Positions 42,456 to 51,785 are shown, counted from the stretch's first letter. The stretch is 64,000 bases of DNA from Bacillota bacterium (GCA_009711705.1 VENG01000029.1:27824-91823); one strand, 5' to 3'. The notes: generated from the letters alone by a model not told the origin. A program made the numbers and translations.

Positions 42456-44257
42456 TAAGCACCACCGCCCGCAAGCAAAGGAAGCTCATACGGGGCCGCC
42501 TCGATTCTAGCCTGAATGCGCTGCGCACCGGCCACTAAAAGTCCCTCGCCCCGCTTGGCGCTGAAGAGTAATTCCTGTTCCGCCTCGGATAAGTTCATTA
42601 GTTTGGATAACGCTTCCGAATCCTTTTCACCCTGTGCAAGCAAAAGCTTATAGCATGGGTTGTCCAAAAGTGCCTGCCCATACCTGGCCACCGCCGGGTC
42701 CAGGAAGTCCACAACATTCTGACTGATCACAAACAGGCCTCCCATGTATTTACGGATGCGCTTGGAAGTGTCCCGCAGGAAAGCAATGGCCTGGGGAGTT
42801 TGCGGGTCCACCAATAGCCAGGCCTCGTCCACCACCAGAATGGTCCTTTCCTGCCGGTCCCTTTCCACCTGGTGCCAGGCGTAAGAGAGCACATTAAAAT
42901 ACTGAGCCCTTCTTACCGCCTCATCGGCATTCTGCAGCTCGTGCACATCCAGGACAATCAAATCAGAATCCGCTTTGGCCTTGGTAAAACCAGCCCATAA
43001 TGAAGAGTCGGCGCCCTGTGCCGCCCGGCGCAGCAAAACTCCCAGCCGCTCCCAGCTGCCGGGACTTACCTCTGCTTTTGCAATGATATAATCATACAAT
43101 TCTTTGGTCGTGGGCCACCCGTCCCCAGGCACGGAACTCGGATCAGTGTTCCAGTCGATACCAGCCTCTTTATATATTTCAACCAGTGCATCTTCCAAAG
43201 CCGCTTTTTCTATATCCGAAAGGTCACGCAGATAAAGCGAAAAAAAAGTCCGAAGGGTTTGAAGATGCAAAGCCAGGGGACCTTGAACAGCTTCTGCCTT
43301 TTTAACTTCTTCTTCCTCATTCTCATCGCCGACCGGCACCGCCCGCACCTGCAGCGGGTTTATCCGCCCTTGGCCACCGGCGCAATTGATCCAAGCCCCG
43401 CCGAGCTGCCTACACATTTCCCTGTACTCTCGCTCCGGGTCAATTATTATCACCCGGGCTCCTTGGGCCAGCTCCCGCAGCAGCATCATTTTTACCGCAA
43501 AGGATTTACCGGCCCCGGGCTTGGCAAGCACAGTCCAGTTAGAATTAGTCCGATCTCCTCCCCTCTTCCATATATCCAGCAAAATCAGCCCACCGTCCCG
43601 ATCCCTGCCCAGAACAATGCCGCTCCCGTCATTAATTCCGCCGGCGGTAAAGGGAAAGGTAGCAGCCACCGTTTCGGAAGGCATGTTTCTCTTTCCGGCA
43701 TCCGATATTTCGTTGGGCAGTATCGCCCAAGGACCAACTGCTTTAAGGCCGTCCTCCTGCCTAAAAACGGCCGTTCGGCCTCGCATGCCCGCAGCCGCAA
43801 GAGCGGCCTCAACGGACCGTGACCGCCTGTCCAATAATTCTTTATCAGGGGCCAGGATAAGCAAAACCGCTGTCATATAGAAAACCTGCTGCTGTTCCTG
43901 GTCAATTTTTTTAAGCAATTTGCGCCCGTCTTCTAAATCCTGCTCGGCCCGCTGCATGATGAGGGCGTTACCGCCCTGCTCCAACCTCGCAACCAATTCT
44001 CCAATTGACTTGTTGATATTATTGATTAACTCTGTGGGCTCAGTTGGAGTAACATGTATAGAACAGGTTACCCCGGGCATGCCGGAAATGCGGGACATCC
44101 AGGCATGTCCCGCCCTGGGCGGGTAACTGGTTATTATGATTACCCGCCCCAGCTGATCGCCAAAAACAATGTCTCTGGCATTAAACTCCAGTGCCTGCGG
44201 TGCCAGGCTGTCCATTATGCCTGACCGCATTTCACGTGCTGTTTCTTTCTTAGACAT
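42455..44257 (-). CDS. VirB4-like conjugation ATPase (C-terminal motor part)
   Basis: 600 aa. Walker A AKPGAGKS (about residues 245-252), Walker B TILVVDEAWLLVD (about 468-480), a downstream FVISQNVVDFLDPAVARYG and LLDNPCYKLLLAQGEKDSEA are all VirB4/TraE motifs. It energises the type IV secretion channel at the inner face of the membrane. The usual VirB4 N-terminal domain is carried by the gene just upstream (44283-44939). The M23 gene start overlaps its stop. Confidence 0.93.
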   Translation of the reverse strand: MSKKETAREMRSGIMDSLAPQALEFNARDIVFGDQLGRVIIITSYPPRAGHAWMSRISGMPGVTCSIHVTPTEPTELINNINKSIGELVARLEQGGNALIMQRAEQDLEDGRKLLKKIDQEQQQVFYMTAVLLILAPDKELLDRRSRSVEAALAAAGMRGRTAVFRQEDGLKAVGPWAILPNEISDAGKRNMPSETVAATFPFTAGGINDGSGIVLGRDRDGGLILLDIWKRGGDRTNSNWTVLAKPGAGKSFAVKMMLLRELAQGARVIIIDPEREYREMCRQLGGAWINCAGGQGRINPLQVRAVPVGDENEEEEVKKAEAVQGPLALHLQTLRTFFSLYLRDLSDIEKAALEDALVEIYKEAGIDWNTDPSSVPGDGWPTTKELYDYIIAKAEVSPGSWERLGVLLRRAAQGADSSLWAGFTKAKADSDLIVLDVHELQNADEAVRRAQYFNVLSYAWHQVERDRQERTILVVDEAWLLVDPQTPQAIAFLRDTSKRIRKYMGGLFVISQNVVDFLDPAVARYGQALLDNPCYKLLLAQGEKDSEALSKLMNLSEAEQELLFSAKRGEGLLVAGAQRIQARIEAAPYELPLLAGGGA

Positions 44258-44282
44258 CTTAATTTACCTCCCCAAAGTCAAA

Positions 44283-44939
44283 TTAAGTCTGAGTCGTAAT
44301 TTTGGGCATTACATCAGGCGGCCGCTCAAAGGCAGCCTGGACCGGGTGGGTAAAACAAAACAGGAGATCAATAATCTCCTGCTCATTACAGACATCCACG
44401 GTAAGCCCCGCACCTTCCAGTTTGCCTTTTAGTTCAAATGCCCGCTGGATCACCTCCTCGCGGGAATGCCCACCCTCTGCCTGAGGTACAAGAATATAAT
44501 ACCGGCGTTCCAGGGCCTCACCACCAGCTGCAACATCAGAAACATATTTCAAATATTTCTGCAGCAGACGCCTCCTGAACGGGTTATCAACTGCACCCCG
44601 GTCCCTGGTCAAACTCTCCAAATACCGTAGGTATTTGTCCAGATCCACCGGACGTCCCTGGCAGAGAATCTGCAGTGGCTCTCTCTGTCCATTGAGCGCC
44701 TCATGAACCGCACTTATTGTGCGCTTTTTTTCGCTCTTTGACTTTAGACCAAAATTGTAGGGCAGCACGCGTAATACCGCCACCACAGTCCCGTCTTTTC
44801 GGTGAATAACATCCCCGGCAACATCTTTAAGGGGTAGCCACTGCTGTACCGAAGTTTTTTTCGCTTTAGACGCCACCTCTTTAACGTCACTTTTATTTTT
44901 GTTTACTCTTAACCTTTTTAAGATAGGAACATTCAACAA
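44283..44939 (-). CDS. VirB4 N-terminal-domain-like protein, separate gene
   Basis: 218 aa. After a basic start, the sequence LPLKDVAGDVIHRKDGTVVA, VLRVLPYNFGLKSKSEKKRT, RYYILVPQAEGGHSREEVIQ and GAGLTVDVCNEQEIIDLLF is the typical N-terminal region of Firmicute VirB4/TrsE proteins, without any P-loop. Only 25 bp separate it from the ATPase gene. VirB4 split into two genes is known from some Gram-positive ICEs. Its stop overlaps nothing and the frame is intact, so this looks like a genuine split, not a frameshift. Confidence 0.78.
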   Translation of the reverse strand: MLNVPILKRLRVNKNKSDVKEVASKAKKTSVQQWLPLKDVAGDVIHRKDGTVVAVLRVLPYNFGLKSKSEKKRTISAVHEALNGQREPLQILCQGRPVDLDKYLRYLESLTRDRGAVDNPFRRRLLQKYLKYVSDVAAGGEALERRYYILVPQAEGGHSREEVIQRAFELKGKLEGAGLTVDVCNEQEIIDLLFCFTHPVQAAFERPPDVMPKITTQT

Positions 44940-45226
44940 GCACCCCTCCTATACAGGTAACGCCGCTGTCTGCCTTCCCAGCGGCGCTTTCGCCTGATCA
45001 ACTCATAAAAACTAAGCCCGTCCGGCCCGGGCTTAGTCACAGTAAAGGCAAGTCCTGGCGGAATGACCAAAAGTATAAATATTAGCATTGAATCTATGAG
45101 CAAACTGGCAATACCAAATAAAGCACCTCCAATGGCGGCACCGGACAAAACTGTGCCCAGCTCAAACCACCCAAACCCGGGAAAGATTTGAAATTTGGTA
45201 ACCACGTTACGCGGAATTAAATACAT
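44933..45226 (-). CDS. PrgI/VirB3-like membrane protein
   Basis: 97 aa. Pattern MYLIPRNVVTKFQIFPGFGW, two adjacent membrane helices (LGTVLSGAAIGGALFGIASL; MLIFILLVIPPGLAFTVTKP), then SFYELIRRKRRW. This matches PrgI-family proteins encoded before VirB4 in Firmicute conjugation operons and equivalent to VirB3. It overlaps the VirB4-N gene by 7 bp. Likely a subunit of the inner-membrane translocon. Confidence 0.78.
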   Translation of the reverse strand: MYLIPRNVVTKFQIFPGFGWFELGTVLSGAAIGGALFGIASLLIDSMLIFILLVIPPGLAFTVTKPGPDGLSFYELIRRKRRWEGRQRRYLYRRGAC

Positions 45227-45227
45227 A

Positions 45228-46070
45228 CTAAGCCCCCCTCGTCAGCATTTTACGCACCAGATCCATTCTTGTAACACCTCCGGCCGCACTTCCAATACCG
45301 GTATGATAAGCAAACTGGCGCAGAAAACTCGGAGTTTTAAAAGTTACCCAGAGCCAAGCAATGGCAAAATAGGGACCGGTCCCACTACTGGCCATGTTAA
45401 CCCCCTGGGCTAAAAATCCCTTGATCAATAAAACCTGAAGCGCCTGGGTCATACTCAAGATAACCAGTTCCCGCCACCAGGTGGCAAAGACACCCTCATC
45501 AGACTTCAATAATCCCACAGACATGACCGGCCCGACCACGGAAATAGCTCCGAGTTCCACCCCGCGTATGGCTGATTGAATCAAGATTAAAAACCACAAA
45601 ACTAATACCACCAGAGTCATGATTACAAGAGTTACCGGCATGCCCGCGGCCGAACCTAGACTCACGCCCTCAAAAACCTCTTCCACCTGGTAGGACGAAA
45701 TAGTACCTAATTCATTAGCAAGGCTAAAGCCCAGCTGGTAAACAAGCTTGGCCAGCCAGGGAGTACTGCAAACCGCCGCTGCTGCGATAAAAACCCTGGT
45801 TAACATGCGCCCGATATCCGCAGTGGGCTCACCATGCTGGTACAGAATATACGAACGCAAGCACTCAACCGCCAGCGCCACCGCCAAAAGGCTCCCGGCA
45901 ACAATTTGAGACAACTGAATTGCGTTCTGCACCAATGGATTGTTCAATATATCCATGGCCATTTCCATTATCTTTGTGACCTGTATCATGGCCATGTCGA
46001 GCATGGAATCACCAATACCGGCAAAGAATTCAACAATGGCCCCTGTGATAAGGTTATAAATCACTTCCAC
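45228..46070 (-). CDS. VirB6/TrbL-like polytopic membrane protein
   Basis: 280 aa with five or six membrane helices (LSQIVAGSLLAVALAVECLR; MPVTLVIMTLVVLVLWFLIL; LVILSMTQALQVLLIKGFLA). The N-terminal amphipathic region (FFAGIGDSMLDMAMIQVTKI) and order before PrgI/VirB4 match the VirB6/TrbL-type channel protein of Gram-positive systems. The stop is 2 bp from the PrgI start. No enzymatic motif. Confidence 0.8.
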   Translation of the reverse strand: MEVIYNLITGAIVEFFAGIGDSMLDMAMIQVTKIMEMAMDILNNPLVQNAIQLSQIVAGSLLAVALAVECLRSYILYQHGEPTADIGRMLTRVFIAAAAVCSTPWLAKLVYQLGFSLANELGTISSYQVEEVFEGVSLGSAAGMPVTLVIMTLVVLVLWFLILIQSAIRGVELGAISVVGPVMSVGLLKSDEGVFATWWRELVILSMTQALQVLLIKGFLAQGVNMASSGTGPYFAIAWLWVTFKTPSFLRQFAYHTGIGSAAGGVTRMDLVRKMLTRGA

Positions 46071-46127
46071 CTATAAGTCACCTCCCAACCACGGCCGGTA
46101 TTAAAAACCGGCAAACGGGCTTACGAA

Positions 46128-46463
46128 TTACTGGAAATAAGCTAGAAAGACTTTAACAATAAGGGTGGCGCTCACACCTATCGCGCCACCCACTAAAGCG
46201 TTTTTAATACCTCTGTTATGAACCGTTACATGATGCGGCTCATCCTCCTGGCTCATATTTTTCATCAGCCCGTGGTAACCTATTTTTGCCCCGGCCGCAA
46301 CAGGAATCAATCCTAAAATCCAACTTGTAACATCATTCAGCAGCTCTTTAAAGCCGCTAACAAACTGCGGATCTCCTGGCGCCGCGGCAGCAGGGGATGA
46401 AAAAACAAGAATACTAATAATAAACACGGAACTCGTTAAAACCTTTTTTCCAACTCTTTTCAT
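46128..46463 (-). CDS. VirB2/TrbC-like pilin-type protein
   Basis: 111 aa. The signal peptide (VFIISILVFSSPAAAAPGD) is followed by two membrane helices (SWILGLIPVAAGAKIGYHGL; ALVGGAIGVSATLIVKVFLA), the layout of VirB2/TrbC or Maff2-type proteins found between VirD4 and VirB6 genes in Firmicute ICEs. It probably forms part of the transfer channel. ATG follows GAGGAGG. Assignment rests on size, topology and position. Confidence 0.7.
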   Translation of the reverse strand: MKRVGKKVLTSSVFIISILVFSSPAAAAPGDPQFVSGFKELLNDVTSWILGLIPVAAGAKIGYHGLMKNMSQEDEPHHVTVHNRGIKNALVGGAIGVSATLIVKVFLAYFQ

Positions 46464-46492
46464 GCTTTTTTGTCCTCCTCTTAACTAACTGA

Positions 46493-48406
46493 TTACAACT
46501 CACTTAATATATCTACAGGTTCTATATCATTATCTAAAGCTGTGTCATTAACTGCCTTCCCCGGTACCTGCTCATGCCCGGGCACCCAGGTTTCAGGCTG
46601 AACTATCACCCTCCTCTGATTAATATTTGCCTGCGCCTTAAGAGTACTTGATGCCTGCTCCGGCCATTCACTTAAGTCCGGCAGCGGCAGCTTTGCCGGA
46701 TTATTGCGCCCTTGAAACACAAGTGATTGGCCCACGGGCCACCGTAGAACCTCATCGGGCAGAAGCAAGGAGCGGCCCGCCAGCCCGTAAGTAACACCTT
46801 GGGAATGATCCACCTTTTTAACCTGCGCCGACATACTTTCGGTCTGCTGAGTATATTTACCGGTTTTCTCACTTAATAATCTAGCCGTCTCATAATCAGC
46901 CGTAGAGAGATATATCCAGTTGTTACAGTTGCCGGATATGGTTAGCGCGTCATCTTTATAACGCTTTTTAATTTGATCCAGCCCCTGCACCGCTAACAAA
47001 AACTTCATTCCCCGGCCGCCGGCCAGTGTAATTTTCTCAGCGAAATCAGGCACAGGCGGCAGATTACCGAACTCCTCCAAAAGAAAGTGAACCCTTTTAT
47101 CCAGCCGCCCACCGTTTACTCTTGCCAGCTCCGAGAGAGCCTGGTATGTCTGCGCTATATACAGAGCAGCCAGCACGTGCAAGCTACTGTCCTCATCCGG
47201 CACCACCACGAAAACTGCCGTCTTTTCCCTGCCGGGAGCAGAAAGTTCATGATCCTGTTCAGACGTAAGCCAGCAAACTCCCGGGTCAGTCCATAACTCC
47301 AACTGTGAAGCAGCGCCGGTAAAGATTCCGTTACGAAGTCTGCTTGCCGCCATGGCCGCCACACCGTAAGCAATCTTGGCCGGGTGATTATCATCCAGAC
47401 GATCAAAAAACTCGTCCAATTCCTGCCCACCGTTTTTACCCAGAGCCGTTAGTGTGCGGTAAACACTGCCCATGTGCCGGGCCGGAGCCGGTGCCTCCAT
47501 ACACACAGCTAGAGCAAGTGCTGTGGTTAGACTTTTTTGAGACTGTGGCCATACTTTGTCCCCCTTGTATTCTTCCGGCCGCTGGAACTGGTAAGTCAGC
47601 ATGTGCGCCACTTGTTTGGCCGCCTTAGCCGCTCCTGCGGCATCATTGATTTGAAGGCGTGCCATAACCTGATTTAACAGGTTCCACCGGTTACTTTCGG
47701 CCGGATCCTGGAAGTCAAGCAGCACCACGTTGTAACCTTGTTCTTGCAGCAGACCTGCGTTCACTGTGTAAAGCTCTTTTTTAGGGTCAGGAATAATCAT
47801 GCTTTCCCCGGCCCGGGCAATGGCCCGAATAGACGGAGTAATTACCCGGCGGGACTTACCCGAGCGCGTTGCCCCAATTAAAAGGGTATGGGTATCATCA
47901 GTATCCAGCCAACTCATAAACTTGCTGCCGTGCCGGCGCGCCCCCAAAACAACTCCGCCTCTCGGTAATTCTTTACCTGTGTTCCACAAGAAAAAGTTTT
48001 TTTCCACCTCCTTTTCCGTCTGCCAGCGCGCAGTCCCAAACTGCCCCTGGCCCACTGAATCGGGTCCGCCGATATCTTTGTTGGCTCTCTTACGCCGCGT
48101 TAAACTATATTGGGTAAATATACCGATAACTGCGGCCGCAACCATAGGCTGAAAGTAATACCAGACTGTTCGAGTCTGTTCTTCTTTTAACAACACAGCC
48201 GGCCCGGCAAAAGGCTTTTGGGATATAAGCCGTTTCCAATTATTCAACCCTTCGTGAATACCTTGCTCCTTGACATACCATGGGAACTGCAGTAGTAAGG
48301 GCAAGATAAACACATTAACTAATAGCAACGCAATAAAAAGAATCAGCCTAAATTTCATGCCCCTGGTCAACTTCCCAAAATTCAATATCCTCTTCCCAAC
48401 AAACAA
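46493..48406 (-). CDS. VirD4/TraG-type coupling ATPase
   Basis: 637 aa. Two N-terminal membrane helices (LILFIALLLVNVFILPLLLQ; PMVAAAVIGIFTQYSL), then GVVLGARRHGSK, Walker A LLIGATRSGKS (about 173-183), Walker B region FLLEEFGNLPPVPDFAEKI (about 438-456) and GLDQIKKRYKDDALTISGNC. This is the coupling protein that brings the relaxase-DNA complex to the channel. It is the first gene of the VirB block, preceded by a hairpin with T-run at 48449-48468. Confidence 0.94.
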   Translation of the reverse strand: MFVGKRILNFGKLTRGMKFRLILFIALLLVNVFILPLLLQFPWYVKEQGIHEGLNNWKRLISQKPFAGPAVLLKEEQTRTVWYYFQPMVAAAVIGIFTQYSLTRRKRANKDIGGPDSVGQGQFGTARWQTEKEVEKNFFLWNTGKELPRGGVVLGARRHGSKFMSWLDTDDTHTLLIGATRSGKSRRVITPSIRAIARAGESMIIPDPKKELYTVNAGLLQEQGYNVVLLDFQDPAESNRWNLLNQVMARLQINDAAGAAKAAKQVAHMLTYQFQRPEEYKGDKVWPQSQKSLTTALALAVCMEAPAPARHMGSVYRTLTALGKNGGQELDEFFDRLDDNHPAKIAYGVAAMAASRLRNGIFTGAASQLELWTDPGVCWLTSEQDHELSAPGREKTAVFVVVPDEDSSLHVLAALYIAQTYQALSELARVNGGRLDKRVHFLLEEFGNLPPVPDFAEKITLAGGRGMKFLLAVQGLDQIKKRYKDDALTISGNCNNWIYLSTADYETARLLSEKTGKYTQQTESMSAQVKKVDHSQGVTYGLAGRSLLLPDEVLRWPVGQSLVFQGRNNPAKLPLPDLSEWPEQASSTLKAQANINQRRVIVQPETWVPGHEQVPGKAVNDTALDNDIEPVDILSEL

Positions 48407-48448
48407 CTAATAACCACCTCCAAATAAAAATAAATTGCCAACAAAAAA

Positions 48449-48468
48449 ACCAGGTAAAATACCCTGGT
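48449..48468 (-). terminator. Hairpin with T-run upstream of virD4
   Basis: ACCAGG / CCTGGT stem, then seven T on the minus strand, 43 nt before the virD4 start. Third example in the window of a terminator-like hairpin inside a 5' leader. Confidence 0.55.
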
Positions 48469-48624
48469 CAAGATTTTGTCAGTATTATTTTGGGGATATG
48501 CACAATAAACTAGCTAACCTGTTTCACATTTTCTTTGCTGTATTACATTCATAAATTGCTTGTACGGTTTCTTCAAAGAACATAAAATAGTTTTATACCC
48601 AACAATCTAAAGAGGTGTTTTTTA

Positions 48625-48885
48625 TTGAGTTACCTAGAACCTATCTTGTTTAGTTTAATTATTGCTCCCTTAGCAGTTTTTATCGGATATAAATTAAGAC
48701 CGGTCATACCTAAGAAAAAAAGATTAACTATAGGATTTGTCGCAGCTTTTACTATCCTAACGATACTGTTAAGCATTGATTTGTTATTTCCACCAGTAAA
48801 TATTTCTAAAACCGGTATTGGAACTGCTATTGCTGTGGGTTTTCCTCTTGGATTAGCCGGACCTCCTTATAAAGAAAACAAGTAG
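48625..48885 (+). CDS. Small membrane protein (86 aa)
   Basis: TTG start after AAGAGGTG. Three hydrophobic helices (PILFSLIIAPLAVFIGYKL; IGFVAAFTILTILLSIDLLF; IGTAIAVGFPLGLAGPP). Family unknown. It is an isolated plus-strand gene inside the minus-strand transfer region, AT-rich like the 28-38 kb cargo, so probably a later insertion. Confidence 0.55.
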   Translation: MSYLEPILFSLIIAPLAVFIGYKLRPVIPKKKRLTIGFVAAFTILTILLSIDLLFPPVNISKTGIGTAIAVGFPLGLAGPPYKENK

Positions 48886-49003
48886 TTCATTCTAAAGTCA
48901 GTCATTTCAGCTTAGTATTAACAATGCCCGTAGCACCTCCTAATACGGCTTGCTGCAACATTTTAGACAATCCCTACTGACATCATCTTTATAACGCCAT
49001 ATA

Positions 49004-49921
49004 TTATTCAAGCTTAAAATACCATACTGCACGTCCTTTTTCTTCCGTTAATGAAACATCACAGCTCACACCTTTTGAGGTAAGCCCTAACCAAAAGTGA
49101 CAGGCGCAAATCCCTATGTCTACATCAGGGTGTTCCCATTTAACATGTTTGTACCCAACAGGCATTGCTATGGAAATTTTTTTAAGGTCAGGTGATACAG
49201 TAAAACGCCAGTGTTGACTGTTTGCAGCCGAAGGAGCTTTACGAGCTAGATCAAAGCCATAAAAAATTTCTGGTGGGAGTTTATCCACGTCAATATTACC
49301 CTCGAATAATTCTTTGACAGGTTTCCGCTTAAAGCTTATAAGGGATTCTTGCATCCTATCAAAAACCCTAACGCCCTCTCTCCGCCAATAACCGAGAGGA
49401 GTGATACAAATTGCTCTTTTGCCCTGCACCATGCCTTTTCCGTATCCCCATTTTGGATTCGTTGATAATTGAGCATATACTCCTAAATGCGGCATAATTT
49501 GCTCCAGCTCAGCCAGTGTATAATGTCCATACCAACAGGTAGCAATTCCTAAACTTGTTGCGTACAATACAAACATTTCTCCCACAAAACCAGTTGCAGA
49601 TATGGAGCAAGCGTCAGTTTTTGATAGAAAAGCTGCCCCGTCAGGAGGAGCGGTAAAAGCAGTATAGAGTTTCTTATTAGGGTTGGCTTTAAATATGCGT
49701 ATTGTAACATCATGCTTAAAAGGCGTCCGCATATCATTAACAAAACTTTGAAGCCTGTCCATTGTTTCCATCTCAAGTGAACGGATTTGAAAGCTTCGTG
49801 TAGACCTGCGAATATTTATTGCATTTTCCCAATCAACCTTTTCCAAATCAAACACCCCATATTTAATTCCAGAAAAATTTCGCGATTTATTATCGTCGGT
49901 GGATACTGTGCATTTACACAA
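49004..49921 (-). CDS. Nitroreductase-family protein (TM1586-like)
   Basis: 305 aa. The FMN-binding nitroreductase pattern is present twice, as expected for two half-domains: RRSTRSFQIRSL near the start and KAPSAANSQHWRFTVSP in the second half. TSLGIATCWYGHYTLAELEQ and WGYGKGMVQGKRAICITPLG are further landmarks. It would reduce nitro or quinone-type substrates with NAD(P)H; the actual substrate is unknown. It begins 4 bp downstream of the relaxase stop, so it is transcribed with the mobilisation genes although it has no transfer role. Confidence 0.8.
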   Translation of the reverse strand: MCKCTVSTDDNKSRNFSGIKYGVFDLEKVDWENAINIRRSTRSFQIRSLEMETMDRLQSFVNDMRTPFKHDVTIRIFKANPNKKLYTAFTAPPDGAAFLSKTDACSISATGFVGEMFVLYATSLGIATCWYGHYTLAELEQIMPHLGVYAQLSTNPKWGYGKGMVQGKRAICITPLGYWRREGVRVFDRMQESLISFKRKPVKELFEGNIDVDKLPPEIFYGFDLARKAPSAANSQHWRFTVSPDLKKISIAMPVGYKHVKWEHPDVDIGICACHFWLGLTSKGVSCDVSLTEEKGRAVWYFKLE

Positions 49922-49925
49922 AATA

Positions 49926-51167
49926 CTATCTTTCCTGCTCTTGCCCCTTTTCGTTTTTCCTCCGATTCATCCGCTTTTGCTCCTGCGCCCGCTTTTCCAT
50001 CTCGCCACGTGCCTCTTCCCGGGAACGCGCTCTCTCAATACCCTGCCAGGCGTTACGCCAAAGACTCCCGGCCGCCAATTTAAAGGAATAATCTCTGCCT
50101 GCTGACTTATACCGATCTCTTCCCTGAGCCTGTGCCGCATTTTTTAATACAAGCTGCGCCACACGGTCTCTAAGATCATCATATACATTTTGCTCAGCCT
50201 GACTCAAACTCTCATCCCGCGAAGTGTAATGACTGGCCAACTCCCGGGCAATCTCCTTATGCCTGGATACAGACGTAACAAATCCTGGCTTGCCCAGTAT
50301 CCAATCAGATATCTCCCTGGCTTCGGCTTTAACATCTTCCGGCATGTACTTTAATGCTATCCTGCCCTTACCGGGCATTATTTTAGCTAAACCTTCCAAC
50401 CTCCGTGCCAGCTCTTCTCTGTCCGAATCATATAACCCGGGAGCTACACCGGGCGGATCCCCTTCCAAAATTCTGACCTCGTGCCGGGCTTTTTTTACCT
50501 GGCCAGCCCAATCACGCTCCAAAAACATTTCGCCCCTGGTAACATCCCTTATCATATCCCTGATTGCGGATTTTTCTGCACCTAGGCGGCTCCGCTCCGC
50601 GGCATAAATAGGACGCATAAAGGCTTTGCGCACCTCTTTCCTTTCCCCGTTACTAATCACTCCTCGGGTTCTCTTGGGTTCACGCTCCCATATCACCAGG
50701 TGAACATGCGGGTGCCCAGCCTCAGCATGGAAAGCGCCCACCCACCGCAAATTATTTTCTGAAATACCCATGGCCCGGGCCGCCTCAGGCATCCCGGCGC
50801 GCAGGGCACTTTCCCAACTCTCACGGCTGACAAAACCTAACCTTTTGGCCGTATCTTCCCTAAGTGAGAGAACAGCCCGCCAGACAATACCGTCATGCTG
50901 CTGCAATTCATCTTGTATAACTTTCAATCCCGGTGTCTTCTCGTCCGGCCCGAACAAGCCATGACTCCCGGGACGTTCAGCCGCATATTTAACATGACCG
51001 GCCGGATCTAATCCATCCCTACCTGCATCCGGATCGCGGTCCCCTACCTCGGGTTCACCCCTGTCAGCACCTGGCCTGGTGGCGATGTAATTTATATGCG
51101 CAGCGTTTTTATCGCGGGTGTTATTCCCAGGCTTATAAAATTTAATTTTCATGACAAAAGGTGGCAT
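49926..51167 (-). CDS. MobP3-like relaxase
   Basis: 413 aa. The N-terminal relaxase core starts with KIKFYKPGNNTRDKNAAHIN and YIATRPGADRG. The histidine triad motif is HAEAGHPHVHLVIWE (about residues 168-182), with upstream VWRAVLSLREDTAKRLGF. The C-terminal half is helical and basic (RYKSAGRDYSFKLAAGSLWR, ending KRMNRRKNEKGQEQER). This is the MobP3-type pattern of Firmicute ICEs. It nicks oriT and leads the strand through the channel. The RHH accessory gene lies 3 bp upstream and the candidate oriT just before that. Confidence 0.85.
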   Translation of the reverse strand: MPPFVMKIKFYKPGNNTRDKNAAHINYIATRPGADRGEPEVGDRDPDAGRDGLDPAGHVKYAAERPGSHGLFGPDEKTPGLKVIQDELQQHDGIVWRAVLSLREDTAKRLGFVSRESWESALRAGMPEAARAMGISENNLRWVGAFHAEAGHPHVHLVIWEREPKRTRGVISNGERKEVRKAFMRPIYAAERSRLGAEKSAIRDMIRDVTRGEMFLERDWAGQVKKARHEVRILEGDPPGVAPGLYDSDREELARRLEGLAKIMPGKGRIALKYMPEDVKAEAREISDWILGKPGFVTSVSRHKEIARELASHYTSRDESLSQAEQNVYDDLRDRVAQLVLKNAAQAQGRDRYKSAGRDYSFKLAAGSLWRNAWQGIERARSREEARGEMEKRAQEQKRMNRRKNEKGQEQER

Positions 51168-51170
51168 TTA

Positions 51171-51578
51171 CTACTCATCCCCTGATTCAGGCTCTTTAAG
51201 ATAAGCAACCGCTTTTACCCTGGCTGTGTCATAAACCTCCCGGGCACTTTTAGAGAGTTTCGACCCTAACGCCTGTTGGATAACGAAATAATTTAAGTAC
51301 ATCCCCGTCGCCCCCGCTATAGCCGACTTGGCCGATAATTTTGCCATGCGGTCTTCAACCAGTTTTAATTCTGCGCGTATTGTCTTTCTGATGGCTGAAT
51401 TAATAACATCCAAACTGTCCACAGCCCGCTGCTTTAAAAGATCCTCCTCGATAATTCTTCGAGCTATAACTGCCATTGGCTCACCACGTTGTTCAGCTAA
51501 AACTTGAAGCATATTATATGTGTCTTCATCAAACCGTACAGTTAGTGGTTTCAATCTCTTTTTTGGTAATGAGCTCAT
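51171..51578 (-). CDS. Ribbon-helix-helix relaxosome accessory protein
   Basis: About 135 aa from ATG 51578 (GAGGTG upstream). The N-terminal RHH DNA-binding domain (KPLTVRFDEDTYNMLQVLAE, QRGEPMAVIARRIIEEDLL) is followed by a helical oligomerisation part. RHH proteins upstream of a relaxase (MobC/NikA-type) bind oriT and help nicking. The 3-bp gap to the relaxase supports that role. No enzymatic motif. Confidence 0.75.
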   Translation of the reverse strand: MSSLPKKRLKPLTVRFDEDTYNMLQVLAEQRGEPMAVIARRIIEEDLLKQRAVDSLDVINSAIRKTIRAELKLVEDRMAKLSAKSAIAGATGMYLNYFVIQQALGSKLSKSAREVYDTARVKAVAYLKEPESGDE

Positions 51579-51682
51579 ATAGCACCTCACTTTACCCTTG
51601 ATGTATCTAGCTTTAGCCGAAATAGAGAACCGGAAAAGGTGCTCAAACTTTCAATCAGAACCGCCTATAGCACCTCTTAATT

Positions 51683-51785
51683 ATCATTCTGCCCGGCACT
51701 GCCGGGCATGTGTAGCACCGCGCGGGGAACCGCGCCTTATCCTGCATTAAGAAACGCGAGAGAAATCCCGCGTAAAATGTTACAT
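51683..51785. other. Candidate oriT region
   Basis: This intergenic span directly upstream of the RHH-relaxase pair contains GCCCGGCA-ct-TGCCGGGC-like (51690-51706), GCGCGG-ggaa-CCGCGC (51720-51735) and ACGCGAGAGAAATCCCGCGT (51763-51782) inverted repeats in a row. Clustered inverted repeats next to relaxase genes are typical of oriT. The nick site cannot be assigned. Confidence 0.45.
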
